Below are positions 8,873 through 16,665 of a stretch of 64,000 nucleotides of DNA, one piece after another. This DNA is from an uncultured Desulfatitalea sp. (GTDB lineage: Bacteria > Desulfobacterota > Desulfobacteria > Desulfobacterales > Desulfosarcinaceae), in the NCBI GenBank assembly GCA_937868765.1, contig CALMNL010000007.1, forward strand, positions 124,001-188,000, given 5' to 3'. A program made the translations under genes and the position numbers. A model generated the notes under the pieces. The model searched no databases. It was not told the DNA's origin and was given only the letters and a program-made list of their open reading frames with translations. Every line of letters starts with the position of its first letter. The first letter of the stretch is position 1.

Positions 8873-10159
8873 ATGGGTAAGACCATTGCGGAGAAGATAT
8901 TCGAAAGCCATCTGGTGGACCGGCCCACCCCCGACACCTGGGTGTTGCGCCTGGACGCGGTCTTCTGCCATGAAATCACCACCCCCATCGCCATCAACGA
9001 TCTGATCGCCCGGGGCAAGGACCGGGTCTTCGATCCGGCCCGCATCAAGGCGGTGATCGACCACGTCACCCCGGCCAAGGACGGCAAGACCGCCACCCAG
9101 GGCAAGATCCTGCGAGACTGGGCCCGGCGTCACGGGATCCTGGATTTCTTCGACATCGGCCGCAACGGCGTGTGCCACGCCCTCTTTCCCGAAAAGGGAT
9201 TCGTGCGGCCCGGCTACACCATCATCATGGGCGACTCCCACACCTGCACCCACGGCGCCTTCGGCGCCTTTGCCGCCGGCGTGGGCACCACCGATCTGGA
9301 AGTGGGCATCCTCAAAGGGGTGTGTGCCTTCCGCTCGCCGGCCACCATCAAGATCAGCGTCAACGGAACGCTGCCGGCCGGCGTCTTCGCCAAGGACGTG
9401 ATTCTCTCGATCATCGGGCGCATCGGCGTCAACGGGGCCACCGACAAGGTGATCGAATTCCATGGCCCGGCCGTGGCGGACATGACCATGGACGAACGCA
9501 TGACCCTTTGCAACATGGCCGTGGAGGCCGGCGCCACCTGCGGCATCTGTCCGCCCGATGCCACCACGGTGAGCTACCTGTGGCCTTTCATCGAGGAAGA
9601 ATTCCCTTCGCCCCAGGCGGCCCTGGAGGCCTGCGCCCGTTTTCTGCCCGATGCCGATGCGCCCTATGAACGGATCATCGCCCATGACATCTCCGATCTG
9701 GCCCCCCAGGTGACCTTCGGCTTCAAGCCCGACCAGGTCAGACCCGTGGCCGAAATGGCCGGCACGCCGGTGGATCAGGTCTATATCGGTTCGTGCACCA
9801 ACGGGCGCCTTGCGGACCTGCGCGTGGCGGCCGAAGTGCTGCGCGGCCGCCGCATTCACCCCCATGTGCGCGGCATCGTCTCGCCGGCCACCCCGCAGAT
9901 CTACGCCCAGGCGCTGGAGGAGGGCATCATCGCCACCTTCCTGGAGGCCGGTTTCTGCGTCACCAACCCCACCTGCGGCGCCTGCCTGGGTATGAGCAAT
10001 GGGGTGTTGGCCGAAGGGGAAGTCTGTGCGGCCACCACCAACCGCAACTTCAACGGCCGCATGGGCAAAGGGGGCATGGTGCACCTGATGAGCCCGGCCA
10101 CGGCAGCGGCCAGCGCCTTGGCGGGAAGCATTGCCAATTCGGAATTGTATAAAGTTTAG
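8873..10159 (+). CDS. Aconitase-family dehydratase large subunit (LeuC/HacA type)
   Basis: 428 residues from ATG 8873 with GGAGG seven bases upstream. It is the two-subunit type of 3-isopropylmalate dehydratase/homoaconitase. The Fe-S ligands are visible in GSCTNGR and in CGACLGMSNG near the C-terminus, and the substrate region has GDSHTCTHGAFGAF. The pair catalyses hydration/dehydration of a substituted malate-type acid and needs a [4Fe-4S] cluster. No leuA or leuB is in the window; an IclR regulator, a GlcD-type oxidase and a TRAP transporter follow. A catabolic role, for example on a dimethylmalate- or homocitrate-like acid, is therefore as possible as leucine synthesis. Confidence 0.85.
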   Translation: MGKTIAEKIFESHLVDRPTPDTWVLRLDAVFCHEITTPIAINDLIARGKDRVFDPARIKAVIDHVTPAKDGKTATQGKILRDWARRHGILDFFDIGRNGVCHALFPEKGFVRPGYTIIMGDSHTCTHGAFGAFAAGVGTTDLEVGILKGVCAFRSPATIKISVNGTLPAGVFAKDVILSIIGRIGVNGATDKVIEFHGPAVADMTMDERMTLCNMAVEAGATCGICPPDATTVSYLWPFIEEEFPSPQAALEACARFLPDADAPYERIIAHDISDLAPQVTFGFKPDQVRPVAEMAGTPVDQVYIGSCTNGRLADLRVAAEVLRGRRIHPHVRGIVSPATPQIYAQALEEGIIATFLEAGFCVTNPTCGACLGMSNGVLAEGEVCAATTNRNFNGRMGKGGMVHLMSPATAAASALAGSIANSELYKV

Positions 10160-10212
10160 GCAGAAGGCTGAAGGAAGAAGGTCGTAGAGCGAAGGACAAA
10201 GGAAGTAGAACG

Positions 10213-10740
10213 ATGAAAGAGTTCAATGGGCCGGTGCTGTTTCTGGATCGTTCCGACATCAACACCGATGAGATCATTCCGGCGCGTTATCTTACCGAAA
10301 TTTCGAAAGAGGCCCTCCGTCCTCATCTGTTGGAAGATCTCGTGCTGGAAGAGTTCGACCCCCGGGCCGACATCGCCGGCAAACGCGTCATCGTCACCCG
10401 CAGCAATTTCGGCTGCGGTTCCTCCCGCGAACACGCACCCTGGGCCTTGGAGGTCAACGGCATCACCGTGGTGATCGCCCGCAGTTTCGCCCGCATCTTC
10501 CGCCAGAACATGTTCAACTGCGGCATGCTGGCCATCGAACTGCCTGAAGCGGCCATCGAACAGCTCTTCAGCCGCTTTGCCGGTCGGCCCGCCGAGGTCG
10601 AGATGGATTTTCCAAACAGTCGTTTGACGTTTCGTGCCGGAGCAGAAGAAGCGGTGGTGCCCTTCGTGATTTCCGACTTCGATCGCAAGCTGGTCGAGTC
10701 CGGCGGCTGGGTCGATTTCGCCGACAGTCATTACGCCTGA
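10213..10740 (+). CDS. Aconitase-family dehydratase small (swivel) subunit
   Basis: 175 residues, the usual length for LeuD/HacB-type small subunits. The characteristic swivel-domain motifs are INTDEIIPARYL and SNFGCGSSREHAPWAL, the latter carrying substrate-contact Ser/Arg residues. It pairs with the large subunit 54 bases upstream; the gap is a purine-rich run with repeated GAAGG. ATG 10213 has AAGGAAG upstream. Specificity cannot be read from sequence alone because the loop that decides isopropylmalate versus homoaconitate (YLTEISKEAL) is atypical. Confidence 0.85.
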   Translation: MKEFNGPVLFLDRSDINTDEIIPARYLTEISKEALRPHLLEDLVLEEFDPRADIAGKRVIVTRSNFGCGSSREHAPWALEVNGITVVIARSFARIFRQNMFNCGMLAIELPEAAIEQLFSRFAGRPAEVEMDFPNSRLTFRAGAEEAVVPFVISDFDRKLVESGGWVDFADSHYA

Positions 10741-10850
10741 TTCCTGCCGCCAAATCTTGATCAGCAGACAGCGGTTGGTCGCGAATCGATCCGGCTCGCG
10801 GTTCTGAAGCGACATGGCACAAAAGGAGGTTGTGGGCGCCGTCATCGTTC

Positions 10851-10879
10851 TTGACATTCCAAGGCGGGTCCTTTAATCT
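10851..10879 (+). promoter_or_regulatory. Sigma-70 promoter for iclR-type gene
   Basis: TTGACA at 10851-10856, a 17-base spacer and TAATCT at 10874-10879. It is placed 43 bases upstream of the IclR-family start codon, so the regulator is probably transcribed on its own or with the oxidase gene behind it. Confidence 0.6.
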
Positions 10880-10921
10880 TTCCATATCATATTCCATTCA
10901 GCATCGTCGAACAGGTGGCCC

Positions 10922-11713
10922 ATGTCTATTCAGTCCGTAGATCGCGCCCTGCAAATCTTGACACTCTTCTCCCATCGCTGCCCGACCCTGGGCGTCACCG
11001 AAATCAGCCAGGCCGTGGGGCTCTCCAAGGGCACCGTGCATGGATTGATTCGCACGCTGCTGCGCCAGGGATTTCTGCAGCAGGATGTCCCCTCGCGCAA
11101 ATACCGGTTGGGGCTTAAAATTTACGAGCTGGGCATCATCCTGGCGGGTACGCTGGAGATCAACCAGAAAGCCGCCGGACCCGTGACCCAAATGGCCAAG
11201 AGCGCCCAACTGGTCGGTCGCGTGGCCATCTGGGACGGCGACTCGGTGATCATCACCTTCGATGTCCACCCGCGCATCCGTGCCGTGCTGCCATTTCGCT
11301 TCGGCCCCCGGGTGCATGCCTACTGTTCGGCCATGGGAAAAGCCATTCTCGCTTTCCTCGACGATGCCCAGTTGCACAGCTACCTCGACCGTACTCCTAT
11401 GGTGGCGTTCACCGCGACCACCATCACCGAAAAAGAAAAGCTGCTGGAAGAATTGGCCGAGACGCGCCGGCGCGGCTACGCCATAGACCGCGAAGAAGCG
11501 GTGCAGGGGATCGGCTGTATTGGCGCGCCGGTATTCCAGCGCGACGGCCAGGTGGCCGGCGCCATCAGCATTTCAGGGTCCACCGCCCGGGTGCTGGGCG
11601 AAAAGATGGCCGAATATACCGACGAACTCATGCGCACGGCCGCCGAAATCTCACGCTACATGGGCCATTTTCCAGCCTTTGCCGACTCCGTGCCCGGTCC
11701 GCGGCCCAATTGA
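10922..11713 (+). CDS. IclR-family transcriptional regulator
   Basis: 263 residues. Residues 1-60 form the winged helix (SIQSVDRALQILTLFS, VTEISQAVGLSKGTVHGLIRTL, RKYRLGLKIYELG). The rest is the IclR effector-binding domain (RVAIWDGDSVIITFDV, HAYCSAMGKAILAFL, RRRGYAIDREEAVQGIGCIGAPVF). AGGTGG lies just before ATG 10922. IclR proteins sense small acids and control adjacent catabolic genes, so the likely targets are the oxidase gene downstream and the convergent TRAP operon. The palindromic hairpin in the dctP leader is one place to look for its effect. Confidence 0.92.
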   Translation: MSIQSVDRALQILTLFSHRCPTLGVTEISQAVGLSKGTVHGLIRTLLRQGFLQQDVPSRKYRLGLKIYELGIILAGTLEINQKAAGPVTQMAKSAQLVGRVAIWDGDSVIITFDVHPRIRAVLPFRFGPRVHAYCSAMGKAILAFLDDAQLHSYLDRTPMVAFTATTITEKEKLLEELAETRRRGYAIDREEAVQGIGCIGAPVFQRDGQVAGAISISGSTARVLGEKMAEYTDELMRTAAEISRYMGHFPAFADSVPGPRPN

Positions 11714-11739
11714 AGATGTCCGTTTCGATCGGGGGAACC

Positions 11740-13128
11740 ATGCTGAATCACCTCAATGAAGAAGACCACCGCCAATTGGCCGCTCTGGTCGCGCCCGATC
11801 GTTGTTCCCGCGGAGAATCCAACCTTCGCCTGCATGCCCGGGATCAATCCCGTCATCCGGCCGGCAAACCGGAGGTGGTGATCTGGCCGGAAACCACCGA
11901 AGAGGTGGCCGCCCTCCTGCGGTATGCCCATCAGCGGCGGCTGCCGGTGACCGGCTGGGGCGCCGGCAGCAGCCTGGAAGGCAACCCCATCCCGGTGAGA
12001 GGCGGTATCGTGGTCAGCTTCGCGCGCATGAATCGCATCCTGGCGATGCGCGAAGCGGATTTCCAGGTGGATGTCCAGCCGGGCGTCATCTACAAGGAGA
12101 TGAACCATCAGCTGCGTCACACCGGCTTGTTCTTCCCGCCCGATCCCGGGGCCGGCGCCACCATCGGCGGCATGATCGCCAACAACGCCAGCGGCACGCG
12201 CACCGTGCGATACGGTTCGACCAAGAATTATGTCCAACGGTTGACCGTGGCCCTGGCCGGCGGTGAAGTCATCGAAATCGGCAACCGGGCCTCCAAAAGC
12301 TCGTCGGGCTTCGATCTGCTCCATCTCTTCGTGGGCTCCGAAGGCATGCTGGGGCTGGTCACCCAGGCCACCCTGCGTCTGGCCGCCATCCAGGAAGAGA
12401 TCGCCTGGGCCGTGGCCACGTTCCCCACGGTGCAGGCCGCCAGCCAGGCGGTGCAGTACATCATCCGCTCGGGCATCGATCCGGCGGCCGTGGAGCTGAT
12501 GGCCCCCGAATGCGTCGAGTTGATGAATCGCTTCAAGCAGATGGGGCTGACCATTTCGCCGACCCTGTTCGTCGAATTGCACGGGCCCACCCGGCGGCAG
12601 CTCGCCGAGAGCCTGGAGATCGTGCGCGATATCTGCCAGCAGGAGGGCGGCCTGGAATTCCGGCCCGGGCTGGACCGCGCCGAGAAGGACAGGCTGTTGG
12701 AGGCGCGATACGCCATGGCCGAAATGATCCAGCAAGCCCACCCCGAGCAGTCGCGCATCGTCATCGATGTGGCCGTGCCCATCTCGGCCTACACCGAGAT
12801 GATTCAATATGCCCGGGAAGCGGCACTGAAGGAGAAGGAGATCACGGCCTACACCTTCGGGCATGCCGGCGACGGCAACATTCACCTGGTGGTGGGCACC
12901 GACAAAAAGAATGATCAGGGGTGGCAGGCCATCGACAACCTGAACCAGCGGGTGGTGGCCAAGGCCCTGGCGCTGGGCGGCACGGCGACGGGCGAACACG
13001 GCGTGGGCATCGGCAAAAGGAAATTCATGCCGGCCGAACATGGTGCCTCCCTGGAATGGATGAAGAAAATCAAGCAGCTCTTCGACCCCCACGGTATCCT
13101 CAATCCCGGCAAGATGTTCCCGGAATAG
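11740..13128 (+). CDS. FAD-linked 2-hydroxyacid oxidase/dehydrogenase, GlcD type
   Basis: 462 residues from ATG 11740 (GGGGGAA upstream). The FAD-binding type 4 domain is clear: TGWGAGSSLEGNPIPV, DPGAGATIGGMIANNASGTRTVRYGSTKNYV. The C-terminal lid has FGHAGDGNIHLVVG and GTATGEHGVGIGKRKFM. Family members oxidise D-lactate, glycolate or D-2-hydroxyglutarate and pass electrons to an Fe-S partner or quinone. No GlcF-like Fe-S subunit is adjacent, so the acceptor is encoded elsewhere. Located directly after the IclR gene and convergent with a TRAP uptake system, it likely oxidises the acid that system imports. Confidence 0.9.
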   Translation: MLNHLNEEDHRQLAALVAPDRCSRGESNLRLHARDQSRHPAGKPEVVIWPETTEEVAALLRYAHQRRLPVTGWGAGSSLEGNPIPVRGGIVVSFARMNRILAMREADFQVDVQPGVIYKEMNHQLRHTGLFFPPDPGAGATIGGMIANNASGTRTVRYGSTKNYVQRLTVALAGGEVIEIGNRASKSSSGFDLLHLFVGSEGMLGLVTQATLRLAAIQEEIAWAVATFPTVQAASQAVQYIIRSGIDPAAVELMAPECVELMNRFKQMGLTISPTLFVELHGPTRRQLAESLEIVRDICQQEGGLEFRPGLDRAEKDRLLEARYAMAEMIQQAHPEQSRIVIDVAVPISAYTEMIQYAREAALKEKEITAYTFGHAGDGNIHLVVGTDKKNDQGWQAIDNLNQRVVAKALALGGTATGEHGVGIGKRKFMPAEHGASLEWMKKIKQLFDPHGILNPGKMFPE

Positions 13129-13179
13129 ACCCAGCCGAAAGCCGCATCGCTTCCAAATCTCCATCTGGAAAGAAAAACT

Positions 13180-13220
13180 ACCGCCCTCGTTCCCGCATCG
13201 CGCGGTGAAACGAGGGCGGT
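13180..13220 (-). terminator. Rho-independent terminator of dctPQM, possibly bidirectional
   Basis: ACCGCCCTCGTT (13180-13191) pairs with AACGAGGGCGGT (13209-13220), a perfect 12-bp stem. Read on the minus strand the stem is followed at once by TAGTTTTTCTTT. On the plus strand a T5 run follows about 11 bases later, so it may also stop the glcD-type transcript. Confidence 0.8.
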
Positions 13221-13245
13221 GGTCCGCCATTTTTGAAGAGCAGTT

Positions 13246-14559
13246 CTATCCGAAAAACGTGGTCGGGAGCCAGGTGGCGATCTGCGGAAAGAACATGACC
13301 AGCAGCATGCCCGTGGTTTCCATGATGGTGAAAGGAATCACCGAGCGGTAAATATCGCCCATGGTGATCGACGGCGGCACGATGGCCTTGAGGTAGAAAA
13401 GGTTGAAGCCGAAGGGCGGCGTCATGTAGCCGATGTTCATGTTCATGATGAAGAGAATGCCGAACCAGAGGGGGTCGAAACCGTGGGCCTTGATCACGGG
13501 CAGAAAGACCGGGATGGTGATCATCATGATGCCGGCCGGATCGAGCACCATGCCCAGCACCAGCAGCAGGAGTTGAATGAAGATGATGGTCCCCCATTTG
13601 CCGCCGGGTACATACTGCATGAGGGTTTCGATGAGCTGGGTGCCGCCCATGCTGTGATAGGCGGCGGTGAAACAATAGGCCCCGAAGAGAATCCACATGA
13701 TCATGCCGGTCAGGCGGAAGGTTCGCAGGCTGGCCTCCCATAAAAGTGGCCACGTCAACCGACGGTAAACGGCCGCCGAGACCAGCGACCCCAACAGGCC
13801 CACGGCCGCGGCCTCGGTCGGCGTGGTGATGCCGAAGACGATGGAACCGAGCACGGCGAAGACGATGCACACCGGCAGGATCACGGCCTTGAGGGCCTTG
13901 AGTTTGCGCGGCCAGTCGCCGCGCTCTTCAGCAGGCAGCGCGGGGGCCAGGTGCGGCTGGAAAAAGCAGCGGATGAGCACATAGCTGGAAACGATGGTGA
14001 GCAGCAGCAGTCCGGGCAACACGCCGCCGGCGAACATGCGGCCCACCGACTCGCCGGTGATGAGGCAGTAGAGAATCATGATGACGCTGGGCGGGATGAG
14101 AATGCCCCACCCGCCGCCGGAATTGATGCAGCCCACGGCCATGAGCTTGTCGTATTTGCGTTCGAGCATGGAGGGCAGGGCGATGGCGCCCATGCTGACC
14201 ACGGCGGCGCCGCTGATGCCGCACATGGCGGAAAAGATGGCGCAGATCACCAGCGTGCCCACCACCAGGCCGCCGCGCACCGGTCCGAACCACAGGTACA
14301 TCATCTCGTACAGATCGTTGGCCGTGCCCGACTTCTCCAGAATCATGGCCATGAAAATGAACAAGGGAATGGCCACCAGAGTAAATTTCTCCATGGCCCC
14401 CCAGGTCTGGGCCGCCACCATGTAAAAGGCCTCCGGGCCCCAGGTGGCATAGAGGAAGATGATCGACACGCCGCCCAGGGTGAACGACAGCGGCAGGCCG
14501 AGAAGCAGGAAAAGGAACAGCGATAAGAAGAAAAGCAGGGTCAGGATTTCGATGCTCAC
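13246..14559 (-). CDS. dctM: TRAP transporter large permease, DctM type
   Basis: 437 residues from the GTG at 14559, which overlaps the stop of dctQ (GTGA). The sequence is almost entirely hydrophobic with about 12 membrane helices and the DctM family stretches SGTANDLYEMMYLWFGPVRGG, CGISGAAVVSMGAIALPSML and GCINSGGGWGILIPPSVIMILY. An open frame continues upstream, but that part is the out-of-frame reading of dctQ. It forms the ion-coupled transport channel with DctQ; substrate is delivered by DctP. Confidence 0.93.
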   Translation of the reverse strand: MSIEILTLLFFLSLFLFLLLGLPLSFTLGGVSIIFLYATWGPEAFYMVAAQTWGAMEKFTLVAIPLFIFMAMILEKSGTANDLYEMMYLWFGPVRGGLVVGTLVICAIFSAMCGISGAAVVSMGAIALPSMLERKYDKLMAVGCINSGGGWGILIPPSVIMILYCLITGESVGRMFAGGVLPGLLLLTIVSSYVLIRCFFQPHLAPALPAEERGDWPRKLKALKAVILPVCIVFAVLGSIVFGITTPTEAAAVGLLGSLVSAAVYRRLTWPLLWEASLRTFRLTGMIMWILFGAYCFTAAYHSMGGTQLIETLMQYVPGGKWGTIIFIQLLLLVLGMVLDPAGIMMITIPVFLPVIKAHGFDPLWFGILFIMNMNIGYMTPPFGFNLFYLKAIVPPSITMGDIYRSVIPFTIMETTGMLLVMFFPQIATWLPTTFFG

Positions 14560-15098
14560 AGTGTCTCCCTTTCTTTTGAAGCATGACGATCGCTCGATTC
14601 CCCCGTCACCAGCACCAGGATGTCCCGGATCAGTTTGGCCGTTCCCTGCAGGATCAGCAGGAGCGCGCCCAGGGGGATCATCAATTTGAAAGGATAGACC
14701 GGTGGGTTCCAGGCCGACTGGGAACGCTCCCAGGTGACCAGCGACTCCCAGGCCAGTTGCCCGCCGTAGATGAAGAGCATGCCGCAGAACAGGAGAAAGA
14801 CGACGTAGGTGATGATGTCCAGAACCGCTTTGGAACGGGTGGAGAGCCGCGAGTAGAGGATGTCCACGTTGACGTGGCCGTTGGACTTGAGGATGTGTCC
14901 GCCCGAGAGGATCACGTAGGCCCCGAAGATCAGCTGGGTCGCCTCGGTTCCCCATACCGTGGGGGCGTTGAAGAAGTAACGGCGGATCACTTCCGACAAG
15001 ACCAGCAGGAACATGGCGAAGATCGAAAGGGCCAGGATGCGGCCGGTCCATTCGTTCACTTGATCGATGGCGTGAAGCAGAACATGCAGAAATTTCAA
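14556..15098 (-). CDS. dctQ: TRAP transporter small permease, DctQ type
   Basis: 180 residues with four predicted membrane helices (ILALSIFAMFLLVLSEV, TQLIFGAYVILSGGHIL, AVLDIITYVVFLLFCGMLFIYGG, FKLMIPLGALLLILQG) and the family's RRYFFN and HVNVDILYSRLS motifs. It is the small membrane partner of DctM. The gene overlaps dctM and follows dctP after a 174-base gap that carries a stem-loop. Confidence 0.9.
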   Translation of the reverse strand: MKFLHVLLHAIDQVNEWTGRILALSIFAMFLLVLSEVIRRYFFNAPTVWGTEATQLIFGAYVILSGGHILKSNGHVNVDILYSRLSTRSKAVLDIITYVVFLLFCGMLFIYGGQLAWESLVTWERSQSAWNPPVYPFKLMIPLGALLLILQGTAKLIRDILVLVTGESSDRHASKERETL

Positions 15099-15164
15099 AC
15101 GTCGCCTCCCGCAAGATGGGGGTCAGGCTTCATGCCCCCCAGGTTTTATGGTTCCTGCCAAACG

Positions 15165-15206
15165 CCGGAGGCCGTGAGGAAAAGAAGGTTCCTCACGACT
15201 TCCGGT
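15165..15206 (-). promoter_or_regulatory. Stem-loop between dctP and dctQ
   Basis: CGTGAGGAA (15173-15181) pairs perfectly with TTCCTCACG (15189-15197), extended by outer CCGGA/TCCGG pairing. It has no following T-run, so a transcript-stabilising or attenuating hairpin that raises binding-protein expression over the permeases is more likely than a full terminator. Confidence 0.5.
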
Positions 15207-15272
15207 CGAGGGTTGAGGGATGATTGGCCGGGGCAAGCCGACGAAGGCCGGACCCTGGGCCGGCTTCCAGCA

Positions 15273-16313
15273 CTAACGGCCCAACGAGGCCTGGAAATCC
15301 TTGAGCATCTGAACCGCTTTGGCGCAATCGGGGCTGCGCTTGGCCACCTCGTCCCAGGTGACCAGGGCGGCGGCCTTCATCTTCTGGACATCTGCGGCGG
15401 GCAGCTGGATCAGTTCCACGCCCTTTTCTTTTCGCACCTTGGCCAGGGTGACCTCCTCCAGGTACTGGTACTGGTTGGTGCGCAGCCAGAAATGTTCGTC
15501 CAGGGTGGCTTTCAATATGTCGCGGACATCGGCGGGCAGGGCATCCATGGCCTTTTGGTTGATCAGCCAGATGTCGGTCTGGGCCACGTTGAGGGCCGGA
15601 CGCAGGTGGTATTTGTTGACTTCATAAAAACCCATGCTGTCGCTGCCCTGCACCGCGCCCCAGTGTGCGCCTTCCACCACGCCCGAACTCAGGGCGGCAT
15701 AGATTTCACTGCCGGGCAGCTGGCTGGCAGCGGCGCCCAGGGAGGTGAGATAGACCTGCAGGATGCCCGAGGAGCGTAGCTTCATGCCTTTGAAATCTTC
15801 GAATTTCCGGATCGGCTTCTTCAGCGACAGCTCGGTGGGATAGACCTTGTCGGCCGAGTAGTAGAGACCGTGTTCGGCAAAAGCCTTCTGAACCATGGCA
15901 TCGAAGCCGAGCCACTTGTTGAAGTAGACGCATTCCCAGGTCTCCTGGAAATTCATGGGCAGCCCGGAGGCCACATCCATCAGCGGCACCTGATCCCGGG
16001 GATAGGCCGAAGAGGTGCCCACGATCTGGATCATGCCCCGTTTGGCGGCATTGAAGAGCTCCTTGGAGGGGACCAGGGCGTCGGCCGGGAAGAGTTCTAT
16101 CTCCAGACGACCGTTGGTGCGTTCTTTGAGCTTTTTGACCAGTACCTGGGCGCTGTCGGCATATGATGAGCTGGAGGCCGGCCAATGGGTCTGCATTTTC
16201 CATTTGATGACCGTGTCGGCCGCCAGAACGCTGCCAGGGACGGACCAGACGACAATTGCCGAAAAGATCGTGAGAAGGAACAGCCCGCGCGAAAACCAAG
16301 TTTTACCCTTCAT
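15273..16313 (-). CDS. dctP: TRAP transporter substrate-binding protein, DctP type
   Basis: 346 residues from ATG 16313 with a strong AGGAGG seven bases upstream. A Sec signal peptide (SRGLFLLTIFSAIVVWSVPGSVLA) precedes the mature domain starting ADTVIKWKMQTHWPASSSSYADS. Family signatures include FKGMKLRSSG (substrate-carboxylate Arg), AALSSGVVEGAHWGAVQGSDSMGFYEV and DIWLINQKAMDALP. The WKMQTHWP and EGAHWG stretches resemble oxo-acid/lactate-type binders, which fits the neighbouring hydroxyacid oxidase; the ligand remains an inference. It acts in the periplasm. Confidence 0.9.
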   Translation of the reverse strand: MKGKTWFSRGLFLLTIFSAIVVWSVPGSVLAADTVIKWKMQTHWPASSSSYADSAQVLVKKLKERTNGRLEIELFPADALVPSKELFNAAKRGMIQIVGTSSAYPRDQVPLMDVASGLPMNFQETWECVYFNKWLGFDAMVQKAFAEHGLYYSADKVYPTELSLKKPIRKFEDFKGMKLRSSGILQVYLTSLGAAASQLPGSEIYAALSSGVVEGAHWGAVQGSDSMGFYEVNKYHLRPALNVAQTDIWLINQKAMDALPADVRDILKATLDEHFWLRTNQYQYLEEVTLAKVRKEKGVELIQLPAADVQKMKAAALVTWDEVAKRSPDCAKAVQMLKDFQASLGR

Positions 16314-16356
16314 ATCCAATCCTCCTATCGCTGTTGAATGAGTTTGCATGGAAACA

Positions 16357-16386
16357 CCGTCTCGCTCCAAGAGGTGAGCGAGACGG
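16357..16386 (-). promoter_or_regulatory. Perfect hairpin in the dctP leader
   Basis: CCGTCTCGCTC (16357-16367) is complementary to GAGCGAGACGG (16376-16386), 11 perfect pairs around an 8-base loop. It lies between the proposed dctP promoter and the dctP ribosome-binding site and lacks a T-run. It could act as an mRNA structure or, as DNA, as an operator palindrome for the nearby IclR-type regulator. Confidence 0.5.
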
Positions 16387-16440
16387 CTCCCCTTGATCAC
16401 GACGGAAGCGAACGAAAATGGCGCACCGGTAAGTGCCATC

Positions 16441-16469
16441 ACTATGGCAGAGCGCCGCACGGGTGTCAA
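16441..16469 (-). promoter_or_regulatory. Sigma-70 promoter for dctPQM
   Basis: On the minus strand TTGACA (16469-16464), a 17-base spacer and CATAGT (16446-16441). It predicts a start near 16434 and a leader of about 120 bases before dctP. Confidence 0.5.
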
Positions 16470-16590
16470 CGTACAATGCGGCCGCTTATGACGATTTCTC
16501 TTTAAGGACAGCTACTTGCTAATATTAAAGGAAAAATAATGTATGACAATGGCGAACGCAATTTGCTCTGGGCAGATGGCAGGGATCTGC

Positions 16591-16626
16591 AAAAGCCCCC
16601 TTGCCAGGGCGCGTCGGCAAGGGGGC
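16591..16626 (-). terminator. Rho-independent terminator of the rnf operon
   Basis: GCCCCCTTGCC (16595-16605) and GGCAAGGGGGC (16616-16626) form an 11-bp perfect stem; on the minus strand it is followed by TTTTGCAG. It lies 40 bases past the rnfB stop. Confidence 0.8.
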
Positions 16627-16665
16627 AGAGGGACGAGAAGGCGGGTCGCCAGGCGACCAGGGGAG

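Larger units (their letters stand above)
16314..16665 (-). other. dctP-rnfB intergenic region, 352 bases
   Basis: No coding frame is convincing here. It holds, from the dctP side, a leader hairpin, a sigma-70-type promoter for dctP, a purely AT-rich stretch around 16500-16545, and the terminator of the rnf operon. The elements are listed separately. Confidence 0.6.

Noticed and set aside
6952-9105. A 717-codon open frame antisense to lepA
   Set aside because: It is a codon-bias shadow of lepA on a GC-rich strand; its product is low-complexity and repeats His/Gly/Val-type residues with no recognisable domain.
10160-10212. Purine-rich GAAGG repeats between the dehydratase subunits
   Set aside because: Irregular and short; they include the ribosome-binding site of the small subunit and need no further explanation.
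14560-15114. An upstream extension of the dctM frame
   Set aside because: It overlaps all of dctQ out of frame; the GTG at 14559 is coupled to the dctQ stop and matches the family start.
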